A stretch of DNA of 64,000 nucleotides from Gnetum montanum (taxonomy: Eukaryota; Streptophyta; Gnetopsida; Gnetales; Gnetaceae): assembly GCA_015680685.1 (NCBI GenBank), contig MNCI01017832.1:35503-99502 (forward strand), in the 5' to 3' direction. The notes beneath the pieces were generated by a model, which was not told the DNA's origin, searched no databases, and was given only the letters and a program-made list of their open reading frames with translations. Made by a program: the position numbers and the translations under genes. This document shows positions 47,338 through 58,888 of this stretch, one piece after another (position 1 is the first letter of the stretch; each line of letters begins with the position of its first letter).

Positions 47338-50210
47338 ATGGAACCAAAACCTAAATGCCAACAAGAGGAAGAACCCTCTCAACCATTGGAGAAATGGCCT
47401 AGAGCTGGAAGGGGCCAACAAGAACAAGTCCAAGAATTGTCAAAGGTAACCCATGCAATAGGACCTCTTCATGAGGATTCTGAAGTGGAATCTATATGAT
47501 AGATTCTAGAAGAAGAAGTTCCTACAAAACAACCATAGTAAGGAGAAGTGCCTAGGAAAAATTCAAGGCTTGAGATAAATTTTACTCAAGCCTACCTTAA
47601 CATCATCAGGTCCCAAGAAATTCAATGATCAATCCTTCAGGATATCAACTTTAGGCTATTCCTTGAGAAATCTCCAACATATGTTAAGACTCAACTACAA
47701 ACCTCTCCCATATAGCTAATAATCACATCTGGTGGGGAGTCATACATGGGAGAGACATATCTCTTCTAGAGTAATAGAAGGCCAAAGTCCACTATCAAAA
47801 TCAAGGATATTCAAGTATCTTACTTGGGAGAAGCTATCACACAGGCAACACTAGAACATAGCTAGTGGAACTATCAATGCAAGGTGATCTTGAGGCCAAG
47901 AAGGAGTGGACCCATTAATGCTATGGGGTTGATCATATGGAGTACAACACGCTTACACAAGTGACATGCATCTATTTTAAAATTGTGGCCTATCACCTCA
48001 ACCCAACGATGAGGCCAAGCAAGGTGATTGCCTTCTCCACCCAAGCATGCATCACTCTAATTGGGAAATTTCCCATCAACCTTCCATAACTACTCTACTT
48101 GGATATTGAGAAGCATTTCAAAGAAAATGAACATGGAAGGAAAACCCTACCCTTTATATGCCTCATCCAAAAACTCTACAAAAGGATAGGAATTGTTCAA
48201 TACTCCAATGATATCCTCAAGTATACTCCTTTGGCCTCATGGTCTAAGATCATGCAAGAGAATATGCTAGGAATGACCCAAGAAGAGGAGCAACTACCAT
48301 CACCACCCACTCAAGAAACAACATCAGAGGCCCATGCAGCCATTGAACATCTATGCAAAATCTAAGAATAGCTCTTGAGTGAACAAGGGTAACATGCAGG
48401 AACAAGTGGGACAAATCCATCTATATACCAATTGGTAATGAGTCACCTTAATGAGATGGTCCAAACAATCAGCTAGATGGAGAGGGGTGGTCCAATTTTC
48501 TATACCCAATAAATTTAGTTTCCTACAAGGTTGGATCCCAATGCTCAAAATGTGATAGTGTCTTTATCTCAATACCATCTATTTCTAGAAATCTCTGGGA
48601 ATGCTACCAGTTTCTTGATGCATTTAGAGGAAGGTTAATGGGAAACACTATTGGTGATGTAGCACCAAGGATAGGAAATAGTGTCTAAAGTTGTTGCTAA
48701 CCATGTAGTTGAAGGATTAAATGCACCTATGACATCTTTACTAGACATATTTTCACTTCAAGATGTGTAAACATCCATAGGCATGGTTAGCAGAAAGTTG
48801 AATGCAACCCAATATGAAGAATTGCTAGAATGACTAGTGGAAACTAGGCAACCAATTTTGAACATCTTTTATTTTTCAAAAGACATCACTACAACTCAGT
48901 CAAAGCTACTAAATGCAAGGGGTAAATGCATCATTTTTGAGGGGCAACTTGAAACGGCTCAAGAATGAAATCAATGCTTGGCCATGGAGGTTGCTGAACT
49001 ATGTGCTTAACTTGTTGATCCTACGATCTTCAGCCTAATAGTAATAAGAGATGAATCTTTCAAAAAACTTCAAAAATAATTCTAGAATGCTGAGGAAGAG
49101 GTAGTAATGGCCATCTTCAAACAATCCATAGCTAAAGAAAAAATGTATTCAATTCAGAAGGACTTCGCATAGATGCATTAGGAGAACAAGATCTTGATCA
49201 TATAGAATCATTGTCTATGTAATGTTGATGATCAAAAGGGCCAAATGCAAGAATTTATTCATCAATTGTAGGAGCATCTTACTAGGGTGAATACTAAATT
49301 GAGGAGATTGGTTGCAAAAAATTAAAATATATCAATGGAGGAAGTGCATGCCTTGTTCCAAAAGTCTATCATTGGGATTACTGCCTAGAAGAATGAGATC
49401 CTCAAGTTCAAAAATGTGAAGAATCACTATAGAGACTAGCTTGTCTTACAGAAATAAGTCAATGAAAAACAAATTCAAATGGTGAAGGAAAAAATGAATG
49501 AAGCCCTCTAGCAACTCCAAAAGGAAAGAGAAGTATGGAAACACATCCTTGATGGGATTGATGCCTACAAAAAAGAAAAGATATGCTTAAAGGAGTTGCA
49601 AATTAAAGAAATGATAAAATATATGGAGTTGGCCAATCTCTAATATGCAAACCTAGCAATGCTGACTACCAAATGGCCATGGTCAAAGTTGGAGAAGTAA
49701 GTGGCTAGCTTGTATTTGTTATATGAGGTAGAGTTCAAGCACCACCAAGACACCAAGCAAAAGCTTGAGACTACAAACGTTGAACTCAAAGTTCTTAGAG
49801 CATGGTTCAGAGATCAATGATCAATCACTGAGAACCTAGCCAAATAGATGAATGACCACCAAGAAAGAAAGGACATAGTTATGGAATTCGACATTCAATG
49901 CAAATAGTTCATTTCCTATTTCATTAATGTGATGGAGCTATTTCTAACAATCCCATGTCCCTAGGTGTACCCATTTCAATCCACATTGGTGAAGCTGCAT
50001 GAATAGTGCATGATCCTAGAAGCAACAAGGAAAAAAAAGCACTATTGGATGCTTTCCACCTCCCACCTAAATCTGTTGTAGTAGTAGGACAACTACAACC
50101 AACTGTTGTAGTAGTAGGACAAGTACAACCACCTCAACTATTGCTTATGCGTGAAGCTAGTGAAGGTCCTTCGAAGCCTCAGGAACCACCACTACTTGAG
50201 ACCGTATGAT
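47338..50210 (+). pseudogene. A3 post-pol ORF (Athila 'env-like' position), degraded
   Basis: Starts MEPKPKCQQEEEP with a Gln/Glu-rich N-terminus. The conserved core at 47890-48240 reads DLEAKKEW, DHMEYNTLT, YFKIVAYHLNP, RPSKVIAFSTQAC, KFPINL, DIEKHFKENEHGRK and GIVQYSND, aligning to A1 1190-1660. From about 48370 to 49950 it is charged, with heptad-like coiled-coil character and mostly TAG interruptions. The end (50006-50209) is Pro/Val/Gln-rich and has a 30-bp unit twice (about 50073-50132). A frameshift lies near 47870. No signal peptide or membrane span, so a true envelope role is not supported. The length, near 950 codons, is large. Function unknown. Confidence 0.7.
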
Positions 50211-50442
50211 CTTCTCCATCACACTTCATGTGATTAAAAAATGTGCTATCCAATTTTGAAGAGTCCTATCATGGTGTTCAATTTTGTGTCCTGAACACCA
50301 TCATTTTTTGTAATGTGTTGATCCGTACACTCGGGAACTCCATTTTTATTAAAGTTAGAATGTCTATTTTGTTTTTGAAAGGTTAATTAATAATCCCATA
50401 CCTTTTCAATTTTTTAGAGAACTCAAGGATGATTTTTTATTC

Positions 50443-50455
50443 AATTTTGGGGGTA
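50443..50455 (+). other. A3 polypurine tract before the 3' LTR
   Basis: AATTTTGGGGGTA lies directly against TGATAAGTCAC of the LTR, and matches the A2 tract (GGGGGTA). Confidence 0.75.
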
Positions 50456-51382
50456 TGATAAGTCACAATTCTATTGGCTGCATTGATGCAACCTCATTGA
50501 TGTGACCTCACCAGGGGGATCTTATCAATGAGGCCTAGCTAACACATCATATCATGTGTCAACATGGCCCTGTCGATGTAGTGTTTGTAATTAGCTATAA
50601 ATATGCATCCACCAACCACATTTATGGTAATAGATATTGTAGTTGTAGTGAGGCTCTTATAGTTTTTCAATTTGAAAGTTCGAATTTTTCTCCTAAGTGC
50701 CCCTTGCAGGAGTCATTGAGCGTAAGGATCTTTATTCAAGCATTGTTATACCTAAGCACAATAGTGTGTGCAGTAATAACAATGAGCTTTCTAATAAATC
50801 TTGCAACACTTTGGATAGATTAAATATTTTATTTATGCATCTAATGTTTTCAATTATTTGTTAAATGTTTCCAAGTATTTATTAAATATTTTCCAAAAAT
50901 TAAGTTAAATAGGCAATTAACCAAGATAGATTACACACAAAAGGTTGACCACTTTGAGCATAACATGTATTCACTTGGTAATCCCAATAGCATTATTTCT
51001 TGGTACACCTAGTAGCATAGTGCNCCCAGTAGTGGATACATGGGTTCAAGTATGGAAAGTGGGACTAGATGCTTATGTTAGGACTAGTTAGACATTACTT
51101 GAATAGTTAAATTAAATTAGTTAGTCTAACCACATTATCTCTCCTTAAGTGCTAAAATCATAAAAATACAAAATGATAAAAATCAGATGCATCAATTACA
51201 CTTAATCATACCAATGTACATCACAAGTATAATTGGAAAGATAATGATTGAGCTTAAGGCAAGATTCACTTCCTAGAAGACTAGTGCACCAGGAATAATA
51301 AAGTTCACAAAATTCAACCAGACTTCACATGAATACTTTGTCTTTTTTATGGTTGGGCGTAGGGGTACCTCGCTACTCATCA
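50456..51382 (+). repeat. A3 3' LTR / 5' LTR of the partial copy A4
   Basis: 927 bp, TGAT...ATCA, TATAAATA at 50597-50604, PBS immediately after. An N at 51024 replaces a few bases relative to the first LTR. It is shared between A3 and A4 in a tandem LTR-internal-LTR-internal arrangement. R-U5 is similar to 37967-38904, while U3 is more diverged. Confidence 0.85.
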
Positions 51383-52790
51383 TTGGCGTCATTACTAGGG
51401 ACTTTGTTTGTTGAAATGTGTGCTCGTTAGGATTAGTGAATATTATTCATATCGTTGGATGAACTCAAGGTCAACATCACTCGCAATGACATATAAAACT
51501 ATCAAGCACACTGATAGTTTTATTTGTTTTGCAAAATGTCTTCTTCTTTTCATAGACATGAAAATGTCAAATTTTTAGTCCCATAGAAGTGCAAAGTGGT
51601 ATATAATCATCTAGATTAGTATGTACTAGACTTCACCTTCATCCTATATTAGGATGAATAGCTGCAATGGCATGATATACAGGGCAACATCATCTTGCCC
51701 CCCAATACATCTATGCCCGGGATGCTATTTCAATCCCTTAAGGAGTTGGACATTATAGATCTACATGAAGAGTATGTTGTGAATGGTTATGATACTTGAA
51801 GCTACTGTCCCATCAAAACACAATGTAAGTGAGATCAATATTAGGAGAAACTCCATGAAGCTACAAAAGGAAAACACTATACTAATCCCTTGTTCCTACT
51901 TGATCAAGATGATAATGAGGATCCTCCCTTTGAAGGTTCTCAACATGATGATTCTTCACCCCCTATTACTAGTGACAATGGTGTGAACCTAAACCTATAA
52001 TCCACTATTCATAAACTAGGTTCAGGAAAAAGTGATAGTCAAGGTNTCTATAATCCACTATTCATAAACTAGGTTTAGGAAAAAGTGATAGTCAAGGTAT
52101 GGATACGAGCAAGCATCGCAATAGCAAGGGATCTAAGGATGATGACCATAATAAGTGAAAAGGTGATAGTGAACACCACGATGGTGGTGATGGCCCACCT
52201 TCCTCTTCATTGTCTTCATCTAATTCCAAGCATTCCTCTTCATCTAATGGTTCTCGTAGAAGTCGCCATCAAAATAATCTTGATGAAGGTGATCAATGAG
52301 ACAACAATAACCATGAAGGCCACCAAGATCAAAGGGGTTGTCGAAGCCATCAACAGTGTCATTGATGCAATGATGATGATGAACCTCTATTGATGACTCA
52401 AAGTATGCTAAAAATTATAGAGGTAGTTAAAATTCTAAGTAGGCATATGAAAGGTAGTTGGATCAAGTGCTTAGACATGAAAAATATCCCAAGATTTGAG
52501 GGGGATACAACTCTAATCCACAAACACATCTATAAGCTTTCCATGATGCTTGCACCTTACAAAACATAAAAAATGAGTGGCAAAAAGTCAAGCTTTTCCT
52601 AAGGACACCCCTCAAAGAGTCTAAAAGCTAGTACCAATCTTTAGAGCTGGAATCTATCCGTAGATGGAGTACCATGTTAGAGCTATTTAATGATAAATAT
52701 TAGATGTACTTTAGAGTTTCTAATCTGAGAAGGCAAATCCAAGGCTGGAAATAAGGAACACATGAAACCTTGGATGCTACCATGGGCAAA
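51383..52790 (+). mobile_element. A4: truncated Athila-like internal region (PBS and partial gag)
   Basis: PBS TTGGCGTCATTACTAGGGAC (51383-51402). The core differs from the Athila-type PBS by five C-to-T/G-to-A changes. The gag ATG at 51536 gives MSSSFHRHE. It is co-linear with A3 39058-40270, including HDDSSPPI, EATKGKHYTNPLFLLDQ, a Ser-rich linker and the AFHDACTLQ region. It stops near 52790, in the middle of gag, where T2 integrase starts on the opposite strand. No LTR or target duplication marks the junction. Confidence 0.8.
51994..52099 (+). repeat. 52-bp direct repeat around an N
   Basis: CTATAATCCACTATTCATAA and the following ~32 bases occur before the N at 52046 and again after it, with about one mismatch. 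A3 has one copy at the matching place. Likely two overlapping contig ends left unmerged. Confidence 0.75.
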
Positions 52791-53830
52791 TAATATTCTA
52801 AATACATCATTGACATAGGCTTTGATGAGTAAGAAAGGCCCTTCCAAGTTAATTAAGAATTTATCTACATGTTTGTAGATGGCTTTGAGAGCTAGGTTAC
52901 CTTCCTTGATCTTACACTTGTTCAAGTTATGGTTGTGTCATCATTTTTTCCTCTCTTGATATCACTCGATGTGAACAAGCATTCATATTTGTTGTTCCTC
53001 AACCAAGTCAAGTTCCATGGTACATAGCTCCTTGCATTGTTCATCATTGATGAAGTTAGATAAGGCTACTCAGAGCAACAACACATATAATTCAAGAGGC
53101 AAAACAAATTTAGAATCATAAAATAGGTTGTTTTATAGGCCCAAAGTGCATGGACAAGCCACTCATGCTACTTATGCTTGCTATTGTTTAGCATACTTTT
53201 GAGCAAGTTGATGATGGACTTATTACTTGCTTCTACTTGTCCATTGGATTGAGGGTAATAAGGCAATGAGAAAGAATGTTTAATTCCTAGGTCATGACAG
53301 AAATCCTTCATTTCTTGGCTACTAAACCATGGTTCATTATCTATGACTATGGTCATAAGAATGCCAAAATGAGCTACAATGTTATCCAATATAAATCTTA
53401 AATTTTGTTTAGATGTTTTCCTTCTTAGGGGAACAACTTCAACCCACTTTGTAAAGTATTTAGTCATGGTAATGATAGAACTATGCCTTGTAGAATACTT
53501 AGGCATTATACATCTAAGGATATCCAAACCCCATCATTGAAATGGCCATGCAATCTAAGTAGTGTGTAACTCAATTGGTTCATCATGTATAAGGTTACTA
53601 TACCTTTTGTAGGTATCACAAGTTTTAACCTTTTGTAAGTAATCATTTTCATATAGGGCCAATAATAGCCTAACTATCTAATCTTAGAGGCCATGGCTCT
53701 CAATCCTATATGTCCTCTGCACATACCCTGGTGAACCTACTCTAGGACTATTCTAGCTTTGGTTTTACCCAAGCACATTAACAATATGCCATTGTAAAAT
53801 CGTTGACATAATGTGTTATCACCTACAATA
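52791..53830 (-). pseudogene. T2 integrase, truncated
   Basis: The open stretch 53527-53168 holds the catalytic core: GLDILR before it for the first Asp, YFTKWVEVVPLR, VIDNEPWFSSQEMKDFCHDLG (second Asp), LPYYPQSNGQVEASNKS (Glu intact), INLLKSMLNN. C-terminal domain 52925-52791: KCKIKEGNLALKAIYKHV, FLINLEGPFLLIKAYV, then lost at the junction. The zinc-finger half is decayed (RDTYKRYSNLIH). This core is less damaged than that of T1. Confidence 0.82.
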
Positions 53831-53959
53831 ACATACTATTTGGAACACTTATGTACAACATACTTTTCAGTAGTAGTCAAGCCTTGTGAGGATTCACCAT
53901 GCATAAGATAAAATTTGATATTTTCATACCAATCCCTTACAAGGGAATAAGGTATATGT

Positions 53960-54402
53960 TGGATATTAACTTCTATAAATTGTTGTAACAACTACTTTCC
54001 TAAGTTATAGTAAGGTTGTAAATTTTTGGCTTTACATCAATAAACCTTGTTTACATGGTTAACCAAAAGTTTAGAGTCACCTTTGATCATTAAGCACTTG
54101 ATTCCTAAGTCATGAGCTATCATCATCCCTCTGATCAAACCCTTATAGTCCACTATGTTGTTGGTGCATGAAAATTCAAAACGATAAGAAAAGGGTTGGA
54201 TTTCAACAAATGGGAATGTTATGATGGCAGTGGCACTAGCCCCATAGGTTGTTGAAGCTTCATCAAAGTGCATGACTACCTCATATCCCTCAAGTACTTG
54301 GCTAATGGTATTAATGTATTCATTAAGAAACTCATGATCTATTGTTAGAAGATCATCAATAAGTAAAATAGTAAGTTGTACGGCTATAGCTTGACCCTTC
54401 AT
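53960..54402 (-). pseudogene. T2 second (archaeal-like) RNase H
   Basis: Open from 54402 to 54037: VVMHFDEASTTYGASATAI, FSYRFEFSCTNNIVDYKGLI (the NNIAEYEAL position), LGIKCLMIKGDSKLLVNHV (the GDS Asp is kept), then YYNLGK-LLQQFIEV to about 53960. Same position and order as T1 33420-33863, which confirms the Tat-lineage assignment of both elements. Confidence 0.8.
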
Positions 54403-54409
54403 TGAGGAC

Positions 54410-56020
54410 TAAGAAACATAATGAAAGTCAAACTCCATTATCATAACTTTCCATCAAGTGATAAGGCTACTCTCATAGATATTAGTAATTATGGCTCCAA
54501 GTATGTTATCTTTGTAACTGACATTAACCTAGCTACTAAAGAGGCAATGCCTTCACTTATTGTATGAGAAGACTAGTGCTAGACAATACTTCTCCACTTT
54601 AGTGTATGATTTCTCATGGGTAACTAATGCATGGCTAAGATAGTATACTAGCATCTCTACCCCATCATCATGTTTTTGAGACAGTAGAGAGGTAACGGAC
54701 ACATTAGAGATAACAAGGTAGATGTAGAATAGTTTACCCTCCTATGGAGGATAGACTGTTGGTAGTTGTGCCAACTCTTGCTTAAGGTTTTTAAAGGCAT
54801 CTTGGCATTAAGACATCCACTCATAGTAAACTCCTTTCTTAAGAAAGTGTTACATGGATTGTAACTTATCCGTAAGCCTAGTGATGAACCTACAAATAAA
54901 TTGTAATCTACCTTGCAATTCCTGAGGCTCCTTAAGGTTAGTAGGTGCTGCCAAATTGGATATGGCCTTAAGCTTATAAGGATTGACATGTATCCCTACT
55001 TTAGACACTACAAATCCAAGCATCTTACTAATCTTAACACTGAAGACACACTTCTTGGGATTGATCCTAACCTCATATTTGATGCATCATTCAAGCATAG
55101 GATCTAGGTCATTAGCATCATTTTTGATCACTTTGGAATTAACAGATATATCATCTATGTAATCATTGAGCAAACCTAGCATGCAATGACTAAAGATGTA
55201 CATCATAGTTCTTTGGTAGGTGGCTCATACATTTTAAGGCCAAACGAGATCATGATATTGTAAAAGGTATTCCAAGGGACCATGAAGGTCATGCTATGTT
55301 AATGTTCTAGGTTGATCCTAATCTAGTTATATTCCAATAACCCATCCATAAAAGATAATAAGGCATGCCTAACTATTGTATCAAAAAGTTGATCAATACT
55401 AGGCAAAGAAAAGTCATCGTTGAAGTTTTCCATATTTAAGTCTTAAAAATAATGCAAATGCAAATATTCCTATTCTTCTTAAGGACTACCACTATGTTGG
55501 ATACCCATTTTGCATAGTCAATAGCCCTAATGAAACCATCTTGGTAGATTTTTTTTATTTCTTCACAAATTAGTAGGGCCAAATCAGGTCTAATCTTCTA
55601 AATTTTTTTCTTAACTAGCCTAATTCTAAAAGCAAGTATGATGTTGTGTTGTAGTAGGCATGGCTCTAGGCTTGGCATATCTTCATATGACCAAGAGAAG
55701 GCCTTGATATTATCTTGTAGGACCTTGATGATGTCTTAAGCCTATTGAGGTTCTAGTGAGGAACTTAATTTTATGGTTTTCTCTTCACCACTGTGTGTTG
55801 TGACAGGAATCTCAATGAGAGAGTCTTCGTAATGTCACCAGCCTCTAGATCAAAGGTTTTAACTAGGTTTCCAAGCCATTCTAGAGGATTTTCTATCGAG
55901 GCTATGTAATGGACAACACTCTTAGATTCAAGATCTAGGAAATCAAGGTTGATACACCATTCTACAGCATTGTAAGACCTACTAAGGCTCAAAGGAAAAT
56001 AGATCTTCTTTCAGGTACTC
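54410..56020 (-). pseudogene. T2 reverse transcriptase and RNase H, degraded
   Basis: N-terminal linker 55992-55771. RT: KIRPDLALLICEEIKK, DGFIRAIDYAKWVSNIVVV (about 55600-55480), a decayed central part, MMYIFSHCMLGLLNDYIDDISVNS (about 55205-55135, YIDD box kept), INPKKCVFSVKISKMLGFVVS, KLKAISNLAAPTNLKE, LQGRLQFICRFITRL. RNase H: DAFKNLKQELAQLPTV, LFYIYLVIS, EMLVYYLSHALVTHEKS, YCLALVFSYNK (about 54810-54540). Frameshifts and stops throughout. Confidence 0.8.
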
Positions 56021-56289
56021 ATACTTTAGTCTTGAATTTTAACCATAAGTACATTAAGTGGCACCTAGGAAAGATGAGTAAGTATTGTTAAAATGGTATA
56101 AAATTATGCAAATCCATGTTATAAAATGCAAACAAAAGGCAAACAAGGTCTTATAAGGCTATGAAAGATAGAAGGAGGTTAATAAAATGAAACAAGAGCT
56201 AAACAAAGGTTAACCAAAGAATAAATAATGCTGAAATAAACTAAATCATAACAAGGTAAAAAAAAAAGCCAACTAAGGTCACAAGCTTG
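56021..56289. other. T2 spacer next to RT
   Basis: AT-rich, no coding signal seen. Confidence 0.4.
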
Positions 56290-56385
56290 CTAGTTTAACA
56301 TCCTTGTAGGCCATTATGCAAGTTTTAGGCCTTAGCGGGCCATGATGCTAGTTTTAGACCTTAATGGGCCATGGTCACATGGTGC
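56290..56385 (-). repeat. ~29-bp repeats before T2 RT
   Basis: Units of the type AGTTTTAGGCCTTAGCGGGC, the reverse complement of the T1 repeat family. Same relative place as T1 31405-31460. Confidence 0.7.
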
Positions 56386-56750
56386 CAAATGGTAGCCACA
56401 GAAGGTCAAACCCCACCATTCAATCCCAATAAAAGGCTAAACAAGGCTATATAATGATATAATGTAGATAATAAAGGTAAACACATTGAGATAGAAGTAG
56501 TACTAAGGCTAAACAAGGTCAACAATGCAACAATGATCAAAATAGGTCATAATATGATGATACAAGGATAAATAAGGTAAAGTGGGATACATATGGTGAA
56601 TCTTGGTCAAAATATGGTAAAAGAGGATTATATTTTTCCAATCTTAGGCCTTAGCAAGCCATGGTTTCAAGCGAAAAGGGTCATAGGTGAGTTCAAGCAT
56701 CAATCATGATTTTTTTAAGGTTGTTCGAGCTAAAAAAACAAGGTTTTTAG
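56386..56750. other. T2 spacer, no gene seen
   Basis: AT-rich. One degenerate copy of the TTAGGCCTTAGCAAGCC word lies at about 56643. Nothing else recognised. Confidence 0.4.
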
Positions 56751-58440
56751 GTTTTCCATAGTGGACCCACATTGGATCCATGCTAGCCAATGTGGATAGG
56801 GTGATCCTTAGCATGCATGGGATATCTAGGTAGTTTCCTAGGATCCTTTTCAATATTTTTCAACTACTAGTAACTTTCATGTTAGTGTAGTGAACTATGA
56901 AAATGAAAAGGCTAGTTTTGGCATCAATTCAACTCTTGGGAACCCTTATTGAAGCTTGGATCTACCACACATGTTGGATCCACGTTGGGCAACATAGATC
57001 TAGTATGGATACCAAAGAAAATGAGTTACATGACATCCAAAAGATCGAAATTGGGATTCCAAGGACTTTCCAAGGTAGTGTAGCTCTAGATCTATCAAGA
57101 TTGGTCCCCTTTGCTCCTCTATGTTGGGTCCATGTTAGCCATCATGGATCCACCATAGAGGAGCAAACGGGATCAAATTTTTGTAGTTTTTGATAATTTT
57201 TGTTCATGTATGCATGTTTTCAAGGTTTTTGGTGTTGACGGTTGAAGTCTAGGATAAATATTTGTTAATTTTAAAGGTTTTTGAATGGTTTTTGAACTTA
57301 CCCCTCTTAATCCACAATGGATAACATGGATAATATCCCCTTCAGCATGTATAGGTTAAAGATATTAGATCTAGGCCTACTTGACAAAAAATTGACCATG
57401 CATGTCAGCTCTTGGGGCTACTATTGTTAATAGCATAGATTTGGTCTAAAAATATGCTAGTTTGAAGGCCCCTTGCTATCTCAAGTAGTCATCCCCTCTT
57501 TATCCACATTGGGTGACATGGCCCTAGTGTGGATGAGGGGGAAACAATAGCCTTTTCCACTTTTGGTTAATTTTGATGCATTTGAAGGTTTTGAAAGGCT
57601 CCTACACATTTGTAAGGCCACTAGGGTAGTTTTTAAGGATATTCCTAGTTGTAAAGTAAGTTATTTGGCATACTAAGGTATCCATGCTAGCCAGTGTGGA
57701 TGGAGGATTCACCAAGGTGAATAAGATTGTATATATGAAATTGTCTCAAACCTTGGCAATTATCGACTACCAAAGACAAAGGAAGGGTATCTAAGTTATC
57801 CAAGTACATTTTATGGTTGTTTAACGTTATGGTAAGTGATTTTTTGTATAACCCTAGGGCATCCATGATGGGTAGCATTGATGGAAGGTTCACTAGTGTG
57901 GAGAAGATGTTTGGATGCAAAAATTAGTTCATTTTGACCAATCCATGCTATTGGAAGCTGGCAACATATGTTAGACTCAAAACATGATAACTAGGCAGTT
58001 GATTTTAATAGTTTTAGTTATCCTTCCATCCATCCACATTGGATCCATGCTAGGTAGTGTGAATGGACCTCAAATCAACGTAGATAAACTATATTTGAAA
58101 GTTTTGAGCACTTTTGATTAGGTTCAACAAGTTTTCAAGGCTGACAGGGGTGATTGAAGGGTTTAGGATTATTTTGGATCCATTCAAGTTGAATTGAGGC
58201 TAGGTGAGCACCAAATGATGGGTATGGATGTTACCCCATCAAGTCAATGCTAGATCCACACTAGGCAGTGTTTCCCTAGCATGGATGCCCCAAGCGGCAA
58301 GTTTTGTCAAGGTCTAGGATTCATTTATGTTAATAAAAGCTACCAAAAATGGAAATAGGTAAGGTTAGGTAGTAAAGGGGATGGAATCCACACTAGCTCT
58401 ATGCTACCCAGTGTGGATGCATGGGGGGATAAGGTTAAAA
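56750..58440 (-). repeat. Hairpin-rich repeat array in T2 spacer, ~188-bp spacing
   Basis: Stem-loops such as CCACATTGG (56767-56775) / CCAATGTGG (56787-56795) recur near 56968, 57120, 57310, 57505, 57680, 57868, 58040, 58250 and 58390. The mean spacing is about 180-190 bp, half of the ~378-bp period in T1. Core words (CCATGCTAGC, GTGGATG) resemble the T1 array. Open frames such as 56897-57193 fall inside the repeats and are not genes. Confidence 0.7.
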
Positions 58441-58888
58441 CATGTTTTTATATATTTTAATGGATTGAAACCTCAATGTAGAGGAGGTTTCCAAGTTTAA
58501 AACTGACCAAACTAGGGAGGAAACTAGTGGGGCCTACTAGAAATTTCAAGTTTTTGAAACTAAACATCCACTCCCATATTGCTAGTATTGAGAAACTTTT
58601 TTTCCTTTGCACTTCTAGTGCACTATAAGTTCCAATGCTCAAAATTAATAAAGAGGGCATGGAAAAAGGCATTTAGATTTAGATCTAGGTTTTTATGTCA
58701 AACTTCTACAGAAATTCATCATACAACTTTCATTCAATCACACAATGCATTGTAGTAGAGCTTTGGTAGAGTGTTTTGTTGCAAGAACCTTTCATCCTTA
58801 GCATGGATGCTTTATGTCTCCTTCCAATTAGCATTGAAGCTTCCACTTTTCCAATCTCCAACCTTCTCTTAACGTAGATTCTAAAATC
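58441..58888. other. T2 spacer between array and antisense gene
   Basis: Upstream region of the antisense gene on the plus strand. No clear TATA box; a short TTAGCATGGATGCTTTATG stretch near 58797 is related to the array words. Nothing else recognised. Confidence 0.35.

Larger units (their letters stand above)
37967..51382 (+). mobile_element. A3: full-length Athila-like element
   Basis: 5' LTR 37967-38904, PBS, gag, protease, RT/RNase H, integrase, conserved non-coding block, internal promoter, post-pol ORF, PPT and an LTR at 50456-51382. Total 13.4 kb, normal for Athila-type elements. The two LTRs differ a lot in U3, so the second may belong to a related copy joined by recombination. The sequence after it is another PBS and gag (A4), not a target duplication. 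Confidence 0.82.

Noticed and set aside
56897-57193. 98-codon open frame in the T2 hairpin array
   Set aside because: It consists of array repeats; the frame is not shared by other units.
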